Notes under the pieces: model-generated
Databases searched by the model: none
The model's input: the letters and a program-made list of their open reading frames with translations, nothing else
What the model was told of the DNA's origin: nothing
Source of the DNA: CAVSRC01 sp963798195
Lineage (GTDB): Bacteria; Pseudomonadota; Alphaproteobacteria; Rhizobiales; Kaistiaceae
Direction: 5' to 3'
Assembly: GCA_963798195.1 (NCBI GenBank)
Contig: CAWCSF010000010.1
Location: 1-64,000 of the forward strand
Length of the DNA stretch: 64,000 nt
Program-made: the position numbers and the translations under genes
Shown here: in pieces, positions 28,839-37,617 of the stretch
Layout of the letters: each line of letters opens with the position of its first letter
Numbering within the stretch: the stretch's first letter is position 1

Positions 28839-29345
28839 CTAGCGATTGCGGAACCCATCGGGAGCTACCCAATTCTCATATTGTAAAGGAGAGTCGATCT
28901 CCTTGGCAATATAGTCGATCAAAGCTTCCTGGGATGTTACCATTTGAACATCGGTCGTCCCGCTTGCAATCAATTTTCGCCATGTCAGCGGCGTTGCGGC
29001 ATCGATCTCCGCCACCTGCTTTTCCCACGTTGCATCATCAACGCCGAAACGGGCCAAGAGGAGGTGCCAGTGCGGGTTGCTATTGGGTCTCTCAAAGACA
29101 CCAAACCAGAGTAGCAATTCGTCGTACTTCTTCTGCCATTTCGGTCCGTGGAGTAGCCGATTCATCCGCGCGTCCCAATGCGACAGGAGCGATCGGGCGC
29201 GTTGCGGGCTCAGTCCGGGTGAATTGGTGCTAAGGGTAATGAACAGACGGAAATCGTATTTCGTTGCCAACCAATTTGCAAAGGCGGCCGCAATCTCACG
29301 CGTAGCCATTTCAGGTCTCGTCTCGACGTAATCAAACGTACGCAT
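28839..29345 (-). CDS. HUH-like replication/nicking protein (putative)
   Basis: A 168-residue protein. Residues about 33-45 form a beta strand (FRLFITLSTN), followed by a helix (RARSLLSHWDARMNRLLHGP) and the pair PNSNPHWHLLLARFG, an HxH motif in the right place for the metal-binding HUH motif of Rep/Mob nucleases. SQEALIDYIAKEI near residue 145 gives a Y-x-x-K arrangement like the nicking tyrosine of single-Y Rep proteins. This is a motif-level reading. The protein is small and lacks a helicase. Related proteins are found in genomic islands and phage-like elements. Its proximity to repeats at 27.0-28.5 kb and to an integrase fits a mobile element. Confidence 0.55.
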   Translation of the reverse strand: MRTFDYVETRPEMATREIAAAFANWLATKYDFRLFITLSTNSPGLSPQRARSLLSHWDARMNRLLHGPKWQKKYDELLLWFGVFERPNSNPHWHLLLARFGVDDATWEKQVAEIDAATPLTWRKLIASGTTDVQMVTSQEALIDYIAKEIDSPLQYENWVAPDGFRNR

Positions 29346-29536
29346 TCGGATAATAGCAGCTGATCGACGTGAGGATGGCTAACCTGTGATGCATTCAGTC
29401 GAGTCATGGCTGGTACGAGACTCCCCGGGGCGCCGATACCTCGACGGAGCGGCGCCTCCGAGGCTAATGCGTGAACAGGTCTCATTGCCATGGCCCGCTA
29501 GCCGCGCCGAGATCAGCATCCAGGAGCGCGAAGAAC

Positions 29537-30757
29537 TTATTCTGCCACCGACGGCACAGAACTGATGCGCCGAAAAAACCCAAGCGCGGCCATGCAAACG
29601 ACCAGCATCAATCCGCCCAGCACAAATACGACTCCTACGTTTCCCGCGTGGTCGGCCATTCCGCCTGCCAATATCGGCGCCACCACCATCACGCCGTAGT
29701 AGATGGAGTAGAAGACGCCCATCCCAAAGGCGCGGGCCTCGGGAGGGAGGATCAAAGAGGGTAAGGTCATGATTGGACCTGCACCCAAGCCAGAAATCAG
29801 GCCCACGCAAACAAGGACAATCGGAACCGCCCAGAACGGCACGACGAGCATCAGCGGCATAAATATGGCGTAGCTGAAGAGGCTCGCCATGATGACGGTA
29901 TCGCGACGGCCGGTGCGGTCAGCAAGGATACCGCCGAGCGGGACCGAAACAGCAACGAGAATGATGAAGATGCTGATGACCGATCCGGCTGCTGTGAGGG
30001 ACCACCCAAGCTGCGTCAGCAACGTCGGACCGAAAATGAAAACCATAGCAAGTGCTGCGTTGTAGAGGGCCCAGATAACCCCGGCCAGAAAAAGCGCCAG
30101 TATCGGGAGGTGTTCAATCTTGATCCCATCACTCGGGCCCGCCGAATTTTCCGGTGGGCGATAACCGAAAACGAATAGAAACAGGCCGGCGGCGACGACA
30201 GCCAAGACGGCAGCCCAGGCCAAAGAAACCCCGCCCAAGTCGGCGAGGAGTGGGAGGATCAGCAACGCGAGGGCGATTCCTATAGGCCACGAATTGATAA
30301 AAATGCCCATGGAGGTCGAGATCTCGCGGCCCGCGAACCAGTCGACAAGCATTTTCGTCATGACGATATTGAGGATGACACCGCCAACCCCGGCTGTGAG
30401 GCGCCCCGCAATCAGGTAAGCCCAGCTCGGTCCCCAACCAATCATCCCACCACCAATCAGCATCAGGATCATGCTGAGACCGACGATGCGTTTGTCCCCG
30501 AAACGGGCCGCGATGGCGCCGCCCGGCACGGCGACAATCAGGCCTGGCGCCAGATAGAGACCAATCAGCAGGCCGATATCTGTCAGGCTCAGGCCGTAAT
30601 CCTCCGCAACGAGAGGAGAGAGGGCCGCCACCGATTGGAATTGAAACGCCATCGTCAATCTTGCGAAAAACAGGACGGCTAGAATCCACCAGCGCTCCGA
30701 AATGATGCGCTCTCCCCCGACGGGTTGCTGCCGCTCCGACTTGGCAAAGGACGACAT
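29537..30757 (-). CDS. Major facilitator superfamily transporter
   Basis: A 406-residue protein from the ATG complementing 30755-30757, which has GTGAGG six bases upstream. The open frame offers 11 more codons. Twelve membrane helices are evident. The MFS motif between helices 2 and 3 is GGAIAARFGDKRIV, and the equivalent in the second half is LGGILADRTGRRDT. The overall type resembles cyanate/nitrate-like (CynX/NNP-related) MFS members, but the substrate cannot be told. The gene lies between the HUH-like gene and the integrase, so it is probable island cargo. Confidence 0.85.
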   Translation of the reverse strand: MSSFAKSERQQPVGGERIISERWWILAVLFFARLTMAFQFQSVAALSPLVAEDYGLSLTDIGLLIGLYLAPGLIVAVPGGAIAARFGDKRIVGLSMILMLIGGGMIGWGPSWAYLIAGRLTAGVGGVILNIVMTKMLVDWFAGREISTSMGIFINSWPIGIALALLILPLLADLGGVSLAWAAVLAVVAAGLFLFVFGYRPPENSAGPSDGIKIEHLPILALFLAGVIWALYNAALAMVFIFGPTLLTQLGWSLTAAGSVISIFIILVAVSVPLGGILADRTGRRDTVIMASLFSYAIFMPLMLVVPFWAVPIVLVCVGLISGLGAGPIMTLPSLILPPEARAFGMGVFYSIYYGVMVVAPILAGGMADHAGNVGVVFVLGGLMLVVCMAALGFFRRISSVPSVAE

Positions 30758-30834
30758 CTGCGCCTCACCCGGCCCCGTATTGTGGACCACTTTGGCAATT
30801 CGGCGGGGAAAAGTTTGAAAGCTTTGCCGGGCCG

Positions 30835-32430
30835 CTAGTCATCGGCGTCGCCATCCTCGCCCGTGATTCCCGTGCCAATGGCGTATCGTGGAAACTTCTC
30901 GATCGCCGCGAGCCGAGTCTTCAACGTGACGTCGCCATAGGCTTCGCCCGCGGTCGCCGGCGCGTGGCCCTGGAGGCAATCGAGCACGCGGCTGTCCACG
31001 CCAAGTGCGCGGCCTTGCGTTTTGAATCGATGGCGCCAGCCGTGGTTGGGCTGCACGCCTGCACCGACGACCGCCAACTGGCGGATCCACTTTCCAACGC
31101 GATCCGCAACGACCCGCGATGGATGTGCACGACCGACGCGCTCTCCCGACCGGTAGAACAGCGGCCCGGTTCCTCGCGTTTTCACATAGTCGAGGAAACC
31201 CAATTCGATCAGCTGCGGGTGGAGCGGCACGTCCCGAAACAAGCCCGATTTGACCGTTCCCGCATCGGGCGTAATGCGGAGGTAATCGACGCCATGTTCA
31301 TGTCGCACGTCCTCGCCTCGCAATTGGGTGATCTCAGCGATGCGGGCTCCGGAGAAGGCACAAAGAAGCGGTGCCCACCGCTTTGCGGCAGCCATCTCCG
31401 GTCGTTCCTTTTTGGGCCGCTTGTAGTGCGCGGCCGCGGTGAGAATCGCCAGCGCCTCCTTGTCGGTGAACCCCTTTTCTCTCGCGAAGTTTCTGCGCGC
31501 AAGGCGGACCTTGACGCCCGCCGCCGGGTTGGATGCCAGCAGGTCATTGTCGACGGCCCAGTTGAACGCCGCCTTGACCGTCGCCAGGTAGCCGTCCCGC
31601 ACCGTCTTGGGCGCCAGCTTTTCGAGCAGGCTGTCCTTCCAGCGCAGCATGTCGCGGCGGGTAATCCGCCTGGCGCTGTCGTGTCCGAGAAATGTAATCA
31701 GGTCTTCGATAATGGGCGACCAACGATGGGCCGCATCCGTGGCCTTTCCGGCTGCGGCAAGTTCCCTTCGGTAGCCATCGAAAATGTCGCGAACGCGCGT
31801 GGCAGCGACGGCGTCTTCCGGCTTCGCATCGACGGGGCGCAGCGCCTCGGGCAGGTCAGGGTCGGGAAACCCGTCGTCACGCAGGATGATGTGGTTCAGC
31901 ACCGCGAGCTCGGCCGAGGCAAGTACGCGGGCCAAGCGACGCCATTCCACAGATCCGGCCTCGTGGCAGTGGTTACCGCGCCTGCGGAACACTTCGAGTG
32001 CGACGCCAATCGCCTGGGCAATCTCGTCGTTATCAGCCTTGCCGGCGACGACGTCGCGCAGTGCGCGAACCTGCCTCTCGTCGACAAACCCAGACGAAGC
32101 GTATCGCCGATCGCTGTCGCGGAAGAATTCGTCGGTGGACAGGCCCTCGGCCAGATGTATGCGGGCAATCTGCAGGTCGTCGAGCGGTCGGGGTCGTGCG
32201 ACTTTCGTTTTCTCCGGAGATGACCGCAGGTATCGCCTCTCGGCGGCCGCGATCTTGTCCTGGATGCTGGCGACGACGGCGGGAAGTTTGCGCAAGGCCT
32301 GACGCCGATCGGCGCCCAGGGGCGCGCTGAGTTCGACCTTGCCGACGATCGGACGAAGACGCTTCGGGACGACGATGCGGGCGTGGAAGCGGTCGCCCCG
32401 CTGGATCAGGTAGCGGACCTTGCCGGACAT
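30835..32430 (-). CDS. Tyrosine recombinase/phage-type integrase
   Basis: A 531-residue protein from the ATG complementing 32428-32430 (MSGKVRYLIQRGDRFHAR). The open frame runs to 32514, into the DNA beside the tRNA. The N-terminus matches the DUF6538-type arm (VVPKRLRPIVGKVELSAPLG). A core-binding SAM-like region spans about 240-340. Catalytic residues are visible in SGARIAEITQLRGEDV (Arg), GWRHRFKTQGRALGVD (His-x-x-Arg) and GHAPATAGEAYGDV (His and nucleophile Tyr). This integrase starts 95 bases from the 3' end of tRNA-Thr, the classic attachment site geometry, and probably moved the DNA on its left into the chromosome. Confidence 0.93.
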   Translation of the reverse strand: MSGKVRYLIQRGDRFHARIVVPKRLRPIVGKVELSAPLGADRRQALRKLPAVVASIQDKIAAAERRYLRSSPEKTKVARPRPLDDLQIARIHLAEGLSTDEFFRDSDRRYASSGFVDERQVRALRDVVAGKADNDEIAQAIGVALEVFRRRGNHCHEAGSVEWRRLARVLASAELAVLNHIILRDDGFPDPDLPEALRPVDAKPEDAVAATRVRDIFDGYRRELAAAGKATDAAHRWSPIIEDLITFLGHDSARRITRRDMLRWKDSLLEKLAPKTVRDGYLATVKAAFNWAVDNDLLASNPAAGVKVRLARRNFAREKGFTDKEALAILTAAAHYKRPKKERPEMAAAKRWAPLLCAFSGARIAEITQLRGEDVRHEHGVDYLRITPDAGTVKSGLFRDVPLHPQLIELGFLDYVKTRGTGPLFYRSGERVGRAHPSRVVADRVGKWIRQLAVVGAGVQPNHGWRHRFKTQGRALGVDSRVLDCLQGHAPATAGEAYGDVTLKTRLAAIEKFPRYAIGTGITGEDGDADD

Positions 32431-32524
32431 ATTTGACTCAAATTTTGTGGCATTTTTTGTGGCAACAAAATGGGTGTAGACCCAAGGCGTAGCCTGCATT
32501 ATCAACGATTTCAAGGGGATAATA

Positions 32525-32599
<75 letters not shown>

Positions 32600-32703
32600 C
32601 GGACGCCATTGCTGGCAATCGGCGCCTAACTGCCATAGCGGCGAAGGCGGTTCAAGCGCGACGGCAGGTTTTCGTCAGCGTCGCGCAAGCCTAGAATACC
32701 GGC

Positions 32704-32880
32704 ATGACTGCATCCAAGGGTGATGAGCGCAAGGGCGGGCAGAAGTCGCGCGAAGAGCAACTCGCCGCGGCGCTGCGCGCCAATCTGCGGCGGCGGAAGG
32801 TCACCGGGACTCGGCCGGTGGGTGGCCCGCCCGGGCAGGAGAAGCCTCCGGAAGGGAGCAATTCCGCCCGAAAGCGATAG
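32704..32880 (+). CDS. Small basic hypothetical protein upstream of murA
   Basis: A 58-residue protein, MTASKGDERKGGQKSREEQL, then AAALRANLRRRKVTGTRPVG, with a glycine/proline-rich basic tail. Small proteins with the E-Q-L-x-x-A-L-R-A-N-L-R-R-R-K pattern precede murA in many Hyphomicrobiales and have no known role. The frame is in the expected place and orientation. Confidence 0.65.
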   Translation: MTASKGDERKGGQKSREEQLAAALRANLRRRKVTGTRPVGGPPGQEKPPEGSNSARKR

Positions 32881-32919
32881 GACGGCCAGCCGATCTTAAG
32901 TCGGCCCTATTCGTCCTAT
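32877..32919. terminator. Nested inverted repeat before murA
   Basis: Outer arms ATAGGACG (32877-32884) and CGTCCTAT (32912-32919) enclose inner arms GCCGA (32889-32893) and TCGGC (32901-32905). The structure starts at the stop codon of the small basic protein gene. It could end that transcript or stabilise its mRNA. No T-run follows. Confidence 0.35.
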
Positions 32920-32985
32920 AGACCGGCGCCGGGTGCCGAGGCTTATGGATTCGGCCTGTTTTTCAATGAAAACAAGGGGCGCGGG

Positions 32986-34272
32986 ATGGACCGTATCCGC
33001 ATCGTGGGTGGCAATCGGCTGAACGGCACGATCGCTATATCCGGCGCCAAGAACGCCGCCCTACCCCTGATGATCGCCAGCATGCTCTCCGACGAGACAC
33101 TGACGCTGGAGAACGTGCCGCGACTTGCCGACGTGGCGATGCTGAAGCGCATTCTCGGCAATCACGGCGTCGACTGCATGGTCATGGGCAAGCGTCCGGG
33201 CCAGATCGGGCATGGCGAGACACTGCAGCTTTCGGCCCGTGAGATCGTCGATACGGTCGCGCCCTACGATCTGGTCTCGCGCATGCGCGCCAGCTTCTGG
33301 GTCATCGGTCCACTCCTCGCGCGCATGGGGGAGGCGCGCGTATCGCTGCCCGGCGGTTGCGCCATCGGCACGCGGCCCGTGGACCTTTTCATCGAAGCGC
33401 TCAAGACCCTTGGCGCCGAGATCGACATCGAAGGCGGCGACGTTGTCGCGCGGGCGCCCAAGGGCCTGACCGGCGCGCGCATCAAGTTTCCCAAGGTCAC
33501 GGTTGGCGCGACCCACGTTGCCCTGATGGCGGCATCGCTCGCCAAAGGTGAGACCGTTATCGAGAACGCCGCCCGCGAGCCGGAAATCGTCGACCTTGCC
33601 CAGTGCCTTACCAAAATGGGCGCGCAGATCGCTGGCGCGGGCTCTTCGACGATCCACATCCAGGGCGTCGATCGCCTTGGCGCGGCCCGGCACGCGGTCA
33701 TGCCGGATCGCATCGAGACCGGCACCTACGCATTTGCAGTCGCCATGACCGGCGGCGACGTGCTGCTCGAGGGAGCCAGCGGGGCGCTGCTGGAGAAGCC
33801 GCTCAGCGTGCTCTCGGAAATCGGGGCGGAAGTCGAAGCCACCAACCACGGCATCAGGGTGAAGCGGAACGGTCAGGGCCTGTCGCCGATCGAAGTGACC
33901 ACGGAACCGTTCCCCGGGTTCCCGACCGATCTTCAGGCGCAACTGATGGCTCTTGTCAGCCGCGCGGACGGCACCTCGCATATCCGCGAGACCATTTTCG
34001 AAAACCGTTTCATGCACGTGCAGGAACTCGCCCGCCTCGGCGCCGATATTCATCTCGACGGTCAGGTGGCGACCGTGAAGGGCGTCGGCCGCCTGAGAGG
34101 CGCACAAGTCATGGCAACCGACCTTCGCGCATCCGTATCTCTGGTTATCGCGGGCCTCGGCGCTGAAGGCGAGACGGTGGTGAATCGCGTCTATCACCTT
34201 GACCGTGGTTTTGAGCGGATCGAGGAGAAGCTGGGCGGTTGTGGCGCCGCGATCGAACGCTTGAGCGCTTAA
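32986..34272 (+). CDS. murA: UDP-N-acetylglucosamine 1-carboxyvinyltransferase
   Basis: A 428-residue protein of full family length. It transfers enolpyruvate from PEP to UDP-GlcNAc, the first committed step of peptidoglycan synthesis, in the cytoplasm. Visible landmarks are ISGAKNAALPLM with Lys22/Asn23 near the N-terminus, the fosfomycin-sensitive catalytic cysteine Cys125 in LPGGCAIGTRPVD, FPTDLQAQLMAL, and the C-terminal VNRVYHLDRGFERIEEKL. The start is ATG with GGGGCGCGGG before it. It heads the conserved group murA, DUF2948, hisD, UPF0262, maf and yacG. Confidence 0.98.
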   Translation: MDRIRIVGGNRLNGTIAISGAKNAALPLMIASMLSDETLTLENVPRLADVAMLKRILGNHGVDCMVMGKRPGQIGHGETLQLSAREIVDTVAPYDLVSRMRASFWVIGPLLARMGEARVSLPGGCAIGTRPVDLFIEALKTLGAEIDIEGGDVVARAPKGLTGARIKFPKVTVGATHVALMAASLAKGETVIENAAREPEIVDLAQCLTKMGAQIAGAGSSTIHIQGVDRLGAARHAVMPDRIETGTYAFAVAMTGGDVLLEGASGALLEKPLSVLSEIGAEVEATNHGIRVKRNGQGLSPIEVTTEPFPGFPTDLQAQLMALVSRADGTSHIRETIFENRFMHVQELARLGADIHLDGQVATVKGVGRLRGAQVMATDLRASVSLVIAGLGAEGETVVNRVYHLDRGFERIEEKLGGCGAAIERLSA

Positions 34273-34318
34273 GACAGCGAAACGGGATAGTTGCGGAGGC
34301 GGTGCGGGCGCATTACCT

Positions 34319-34822
34319 GTGGCTGACCGAAACCTTGGACCCGCAGCCGTGAACGACGTTGCCGACCGCCTGAAACTCGCCGCCTTCGACGAAGAGGACC
34401 TCGCCGTCATCTCGGCGCACGTGCAGGACGCCGTCCTTAAGGTCGGTGACATGGTCTATTTGCCGCGCGAGAAGCGGTTTGCCCTGGCTATGAACCGCTT
34501 CAGCTGGGAAAGGGCGGTCGACGGCAAACTGCGAAACTACGAGCGCCGCCGCTCGGCGCTCTCCTTCGATCGGGTTCTTGCCGTCCGCCTCAGCAAGATC
34601 GACCGTAGCCGCAAGGATGCTGTCCTCGAACTTCTGGCAATTGCGTTCGAGCAAACCGAGGCACCGGCCGGCAAAATGACGCTGTTCTTCGCCGGGGGCG
34701 CGGCGATCCAGCTCGATGTCGAGGTGATCGAGGCACGCCTTGGTGATCTCGGCGCAGCTTGGGCGACGGGGACGAAGCCGAGCCATGACGTCGCTGACAC
34801 TGCGGTCGAGCCCGGCGCCTGA
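34319..34822 (+). CDS. DUF2948 family protein
   Basis: A 167-residue protein read from GTG 34319. A GTG at 34349 (MNDVADRLKLAAFDEEDLAV) fits the usual family start better. The DUF2948 landmarks are the N-terminal KLAAFDEEDLAVISAHVQDA, RFALAMNRFSWE and IQLDVEVIEARLGDLG near the end. The function is unknown. The gene is a standing neighbour of murA and hisD in rhizobia. Confidence 0.85.
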   Translation: MADRNLGPAAVNDVADRLKLAAFDEEDLAVISAHVQDAVLKVGDMVYLPREKRFALAMNRFSWERAVDGKLRNYERRRSALSFDRVLAVRLSKIDRSRKDAVLELLAIAFEQTEAPAGKMTLFFAGGAAIQLDVEVIEARLGDLGAAWATGTKPSHDVADTAVEPGA

Positions 34823-34853
34823 CTGAGTCGCCGTAACACGGGGGAGACGGTGC

Positions 34854-36146
34854 GTGGCCGTGAGACTTTCACAGACAGATGCTGACTTTGAGCAGCGCTT
34901 CACGGCTCTGCTCAACAGCAAGCGGGAGATTTCTGCCGACGTAGACAAGTCTGCGCGCGCCATCATCGACGACGTGCGCGCGCGCGGCGACACGGCGGTG
35001 ATCGAATACACGGAGAAATTCGACCGACTGGCGTTGACGGCCGACCAACTCGCCATATCGCAGGAAGCGATCGCCGCCGCCGAGCAAGCTGTTTCGCCGC
35101 GCGACCGCGACGCTTTGCTATTGGCGCGCGATCGCATCACGGCGCATCACCGTCGGCAGATGCCGGCGGACGATCGGTACGCCGATGAATTGGGCGTCGA
35201 GCTTGGCACCCGCTGGACCGCGATCGAGGCCGTGGGGCTTTATACGCCTGGTGGCACGGCCGCCTATCCATCATCGGTGCTCATGAATGCGATTCCGGCG
35301 AAAGTTGCCGGCGTCGAACGCATCGTCATGACCGTGCCGACCCCGCCGGGTATTACCAGCCCGCTAGTGCTCTTCGCGGCAAGTATCGCCGGCGTCGACG
35401 AGATTTACCGCGTCGGTGGAGCGCAGGCTGTCGCGGCACTTGCGTATGGTACCGAGACCATCAAGCCGGTCGCCAAGATCGTTGGCCCCGGCCGCGACTA
35501 CGTCGCCGCGGCGAAGCGGCTCGTCTATGGCACGGTCGGGATCGACATGATCGCCGGCCCGTCGGAAGTGCTGATTGTGGCTGATGCCGACAACGATCCG
35601 GATTGGCTGGCGGCCGATCTGCTTGCGCAGGCCGAACACGACACGGCGGCCCAGTCGATCCTGATCACCGATTCCCCCGAGTTGGCGACTCGCGTTGCCG
35701 ATGCAGTGGAGCGCCAGCTCAAGGCGTTGCCCCGGGGGAAGATTGCCTCGGCCAGCTGGAAGGACCATGGTGCGATCATCACCGTGAAGTCGCTCGCCGC
35801 CGCGATGGAACTGGCGAACCGCGTCGCGCCCGAGCACATTGAGCTTGCGGTCGCCGATCCTGAAGCGTTGCTGATGCGGCTACGCAATGCCGGGGCGGCC
35901 TTCCTCGGCCGCCACACGCCGGAAGTCATCGGCGATTACGTTGGCGGCTCGAACCACGTCTTGCCGACGGCGCGCTCGGCGCGGTTTTCATCGGGCCTGT
36001 CCGTTTACGATTTTCTCAAGCGGACCTCGATCCTCAAGCTCGGTGCCGAGCAGCTTCGCGCCCTCGGCGATGCAGCCATCACGCTGGCGGAGGCCGAGGG
36101 CCTCGATGCCCATGCCCGGTCGGTCTCGATCAGGCTCAATCGGTAG
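34854..36146 (+). CDS. hisD: Histidinol dehydrogenase
   Basis: A 430-residue protein beginning at GTG 34854. It catalyses the last two oxidations of histidine synthesis, from L-histidinol to histidine, using NAD and zinc. Family signatures include GLYTPGGTAAYPSSVLMNAI, VGGAQAVAALAYGTETI, DMIAGPSEVLI, LLAQAEHDTAAQS, NRVAPEHIEL and the zinc/substrate region GRHTPEVIGDYVGGSNHVLP. No residues are missing. The stop is two bases from the GTG start of the UPF0262 gene, which indicates an operon. Confidence 0.98.
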   Translation: MAVRLSQTDADFEQRFTALLNSKREISADVDKSARAIIDDVRARGDTAVIEYTEKFDRLALTADQLAISQEAIAAAEQAVSPRDRDALLLARDRITAHHRRQMPADDRYADELGVELGTRWTAIEAVGLYTPGGTAAYPSSVLMNAIPAKVAGVERIVMTVPTPPGITSPLVLFAASIAGVDEIYRVGGAQAVAALAYGTETIKPVAKIVGPGRDYVAAAKRLVYGTVGIDMIAGPSEVLIVADADNDPDWLAADLLAQAEHDTAAQSILITDSPELATRVADAVERQLKALPRGKIASASWKDHGAIITVKSLAAAMELANRVAPEHIELAVADPEALLMRLRNAGAAFLGRHTPEVIGDYVGGSNHVLPTARSARFSSGLSVYDFLKRTSILKLGAEQLRALGDAAITLAEAEGLDAHARSVSIRLNR

Positions 36147-36147
36147 C

Positions 36148-36642
36148 GTGGTGGGCGCTGGGCGACGGTCCGCGCCGGCCGGCCGCCTGATCGCGGTCGA
36201 CATCGATCAGGCTTCACTCGCCGTCACGGATTCTTTCTTCGCGCGTGAGCGGGAGACCGCCACCCGCGATCTTCTCTCTGAGAACGTCTTCGCGCCGGTG
36301 GGGAGTGATGGAGAGGCATTCCGGCTGCTGGTCTCGCTGGCCGACGGCAAGCTCGTTCTTGATATTGCCAACGATACGGGGGAGCCGCTTATCCGTCATA
36401 TCCTGTCCCTTTCGCCGCTGCGCCGCGTGATCAAGGACTACTTCCTGATCTGCGAGGCCTATGATGTAGCCGTGCGCGATGCGGCCCCCGGCCGCGTCGA
36501 GGCGATCGACATGGGCCGCCGCGGGTTGCACGACGAAGGCGCGCGCATCCTCGCTGAACGGCTTGCCGGCAAGGTTCTGCTCGATCACGCCACCGCCCGG
36601 CGCTTGTTCACGCTGGTCGCTGCGCTCCACCGGAAGGGATGA
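36148..36642 (+). CDS. UPF0262 family protein
   Basis: A 164-residue protein with GTG start at 36148, one base after the hisD stop. Typical UPF0262 blocks are present: RLIAVDIDQASLAV, ERETATRDLLSENVF, FRLLVSLADGKLVLDI, SLSPLRRVIKDYFLICEAYD, IDMGRRGLHDEGARIL and a C-terminal DHATARRLFTLVAALH. The family is confined to Alphaproteobacteria and has no known function. In many relatives a low-molecular-weight phosphatase gene and infA come next. Neither fits in the 125 bases before maf. Confidence 0.92.
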   Translation: MVGAGRRSAPAGRLIAVDIDQASLAVTDSFFARERETATRDLLSENVFAPVGSDGEAFRLLVSLADGKLVLDIANDTGEPLIRHILSLSPLRRVIKDYFLICEAYDVAVRDAAPGRVEAIDMGRRGLHDEGARILAERLAGKVLLDHATARRLFTLVAALHRKG

Positions 36643-36767
36643 TCGTCCGGTTCACAATCGGGGGATATTCGGCTACCGTCCCGCGCGGTTTGGCCCATCG
36701 ATCGTAACGTTCGCCGGTCCACGCAGACCCTCGGCGCCAAGCGCCGCCTCGTGATGGAAGTCTCCGC

Positions 36768-37391
36768 ATGGCCGGACGAATGAAGCTGGTTCTCGCATCC
36801 GGTTCGCCGAGGCGTCTTGCGCTCCTTGGGCAGATCGGGATCGAGCCCGACCGACTGATGCCGGCGAGCGTCGACGAAACGCCGCGCAAGAACGAATTGC
36901 CTCGCAATCTCGCCAAGCGCCTGGCCGAGGACAAGGCACGCGCCGCAATGCTACTGGCGAAGGTTGATACGGAACTTGGCCCTGCGCTCATCATCGCCGC
37001 CGACACAGTGGTCAGCGTGGGGAGGCGCATTCTTCCCAAGGCCGAGACCCTGGAACAGGCTGCCGGGTGCTTGCGCCAGCTCTCCGGACGCTCACACCGG
37101 GTCCACACCGGTCTGGCCATGGTTGCCGCCAATGGCCAGATTCGCCGGCGGCTGGTCGAGACGCGCGTGCGCTTCAAGCGGCTGTCGCGTGAGGACATAG
37201 ACTCCTACCTCGCCTCTGGCGAATGGCGCGGCAAGGCCGGTGGCTACGCCGTGCAGGGTATTGCTGGGGCCTTCGTCCTGAAACTGATCGGCTCGTATTC
37301 CAACGTCGTCGGCCTGCCACTTTACGAGACGATGACGCTGCTGACCGGCGAAGGTTATCCGGTCCATTTCAACTGGCTCGGCTCGGACTAG
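36768..37391 (+). CDS. maf: Maf-family nucleoside triphosphate pyrophosphatase
   Basis: A 207-residue protein. Signatures are LVLASGSPRRLALL at the N-terminus, SVDETP, LAEDKARA, IIAADTVVSVGRRILPKAET and a C-terminal KAGGYAVQGIAGAFV with NVVGLPL. Maf proteins hydrolyse non-canonical or selected NTPs and influence septum formation. The YhdE/YceF subtype cannot be fixed from these motifs alone. It lies between UPF0262 and yacG in the conserved order. Confidence 0.95.
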   Translation: MAGRMKLVLASGSPRRLALLGQIGIEPDRLMPASVDETPRKNELPRNLAKRLAEDKARAAMLLAKVDTELGPALIIAADTVVSVGRRILPKAETLEQAAGCLRQLSGRSHRVHTGLAMVAANGQIRRRLVETRVRFKRLSREDIDSYLASGEWRGKAGGYAVQGIAGAFVLKLIGSYSNVVGLPLYETMTLLTGEGYPVHFNWLGSD

Positions 37392-37395
37392 GAAG

Positions 37396-37617
37396 ATGGC
37401 GGGAACCGACAAGCCGGCCGGCGCCGAGATCGTACCCCTCCGCCCGCGGACCCCGTGCCCCATCTGCGGGAAGCCGTCGGATCACACCCACCATCCCTTC
37501 TGCTCGAAGCGCTGCGCCAACATCGATCTGAACCGCTGGCTGACCGGCCGCTATGCCATTCCGGCGGTGGAAGACGAGTCGGACGGCAGCGAGGAGGGTG
37601 GCAATGGCGAAAGCTGA
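37396..37617 (+). CDS. yacG: DNA gyrase inhibitor YacG
   Basis: A 73-residue zinc-ribbon protein. Four cysteines (Cys21, Cys24, Cys36, Cys40) form the CPIC...FCSKRC site, followed by IDLNRWLTGRYAIP, the family hallmark. YacG binds GyrB and limits gyrase binding to DNA. The start lies four bases after the maf stop, and its end overlaps the next gene by 14 bases, so the three are one transcript. Confidence 0.95.
   Translation: MAGTDKPAGAEIVPLRPRTPCPICGKPSDHTHHPFCSKRCANIDLNRWLTGRYAIPAVEDESDGSEEGGNGES

Noticed and set aside
30964..32223. Long plus-strand open frame (419 codons) inside the integrase
   Set aside because: Antisense of a gene with intact catalytic motifs. No start signals or domains.
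33061..34452. Long minus-strand open frame (463 codons) opposite murA
   Set aside because: Antisense shadow. It crosses the murA end and has no recognisable protein features.
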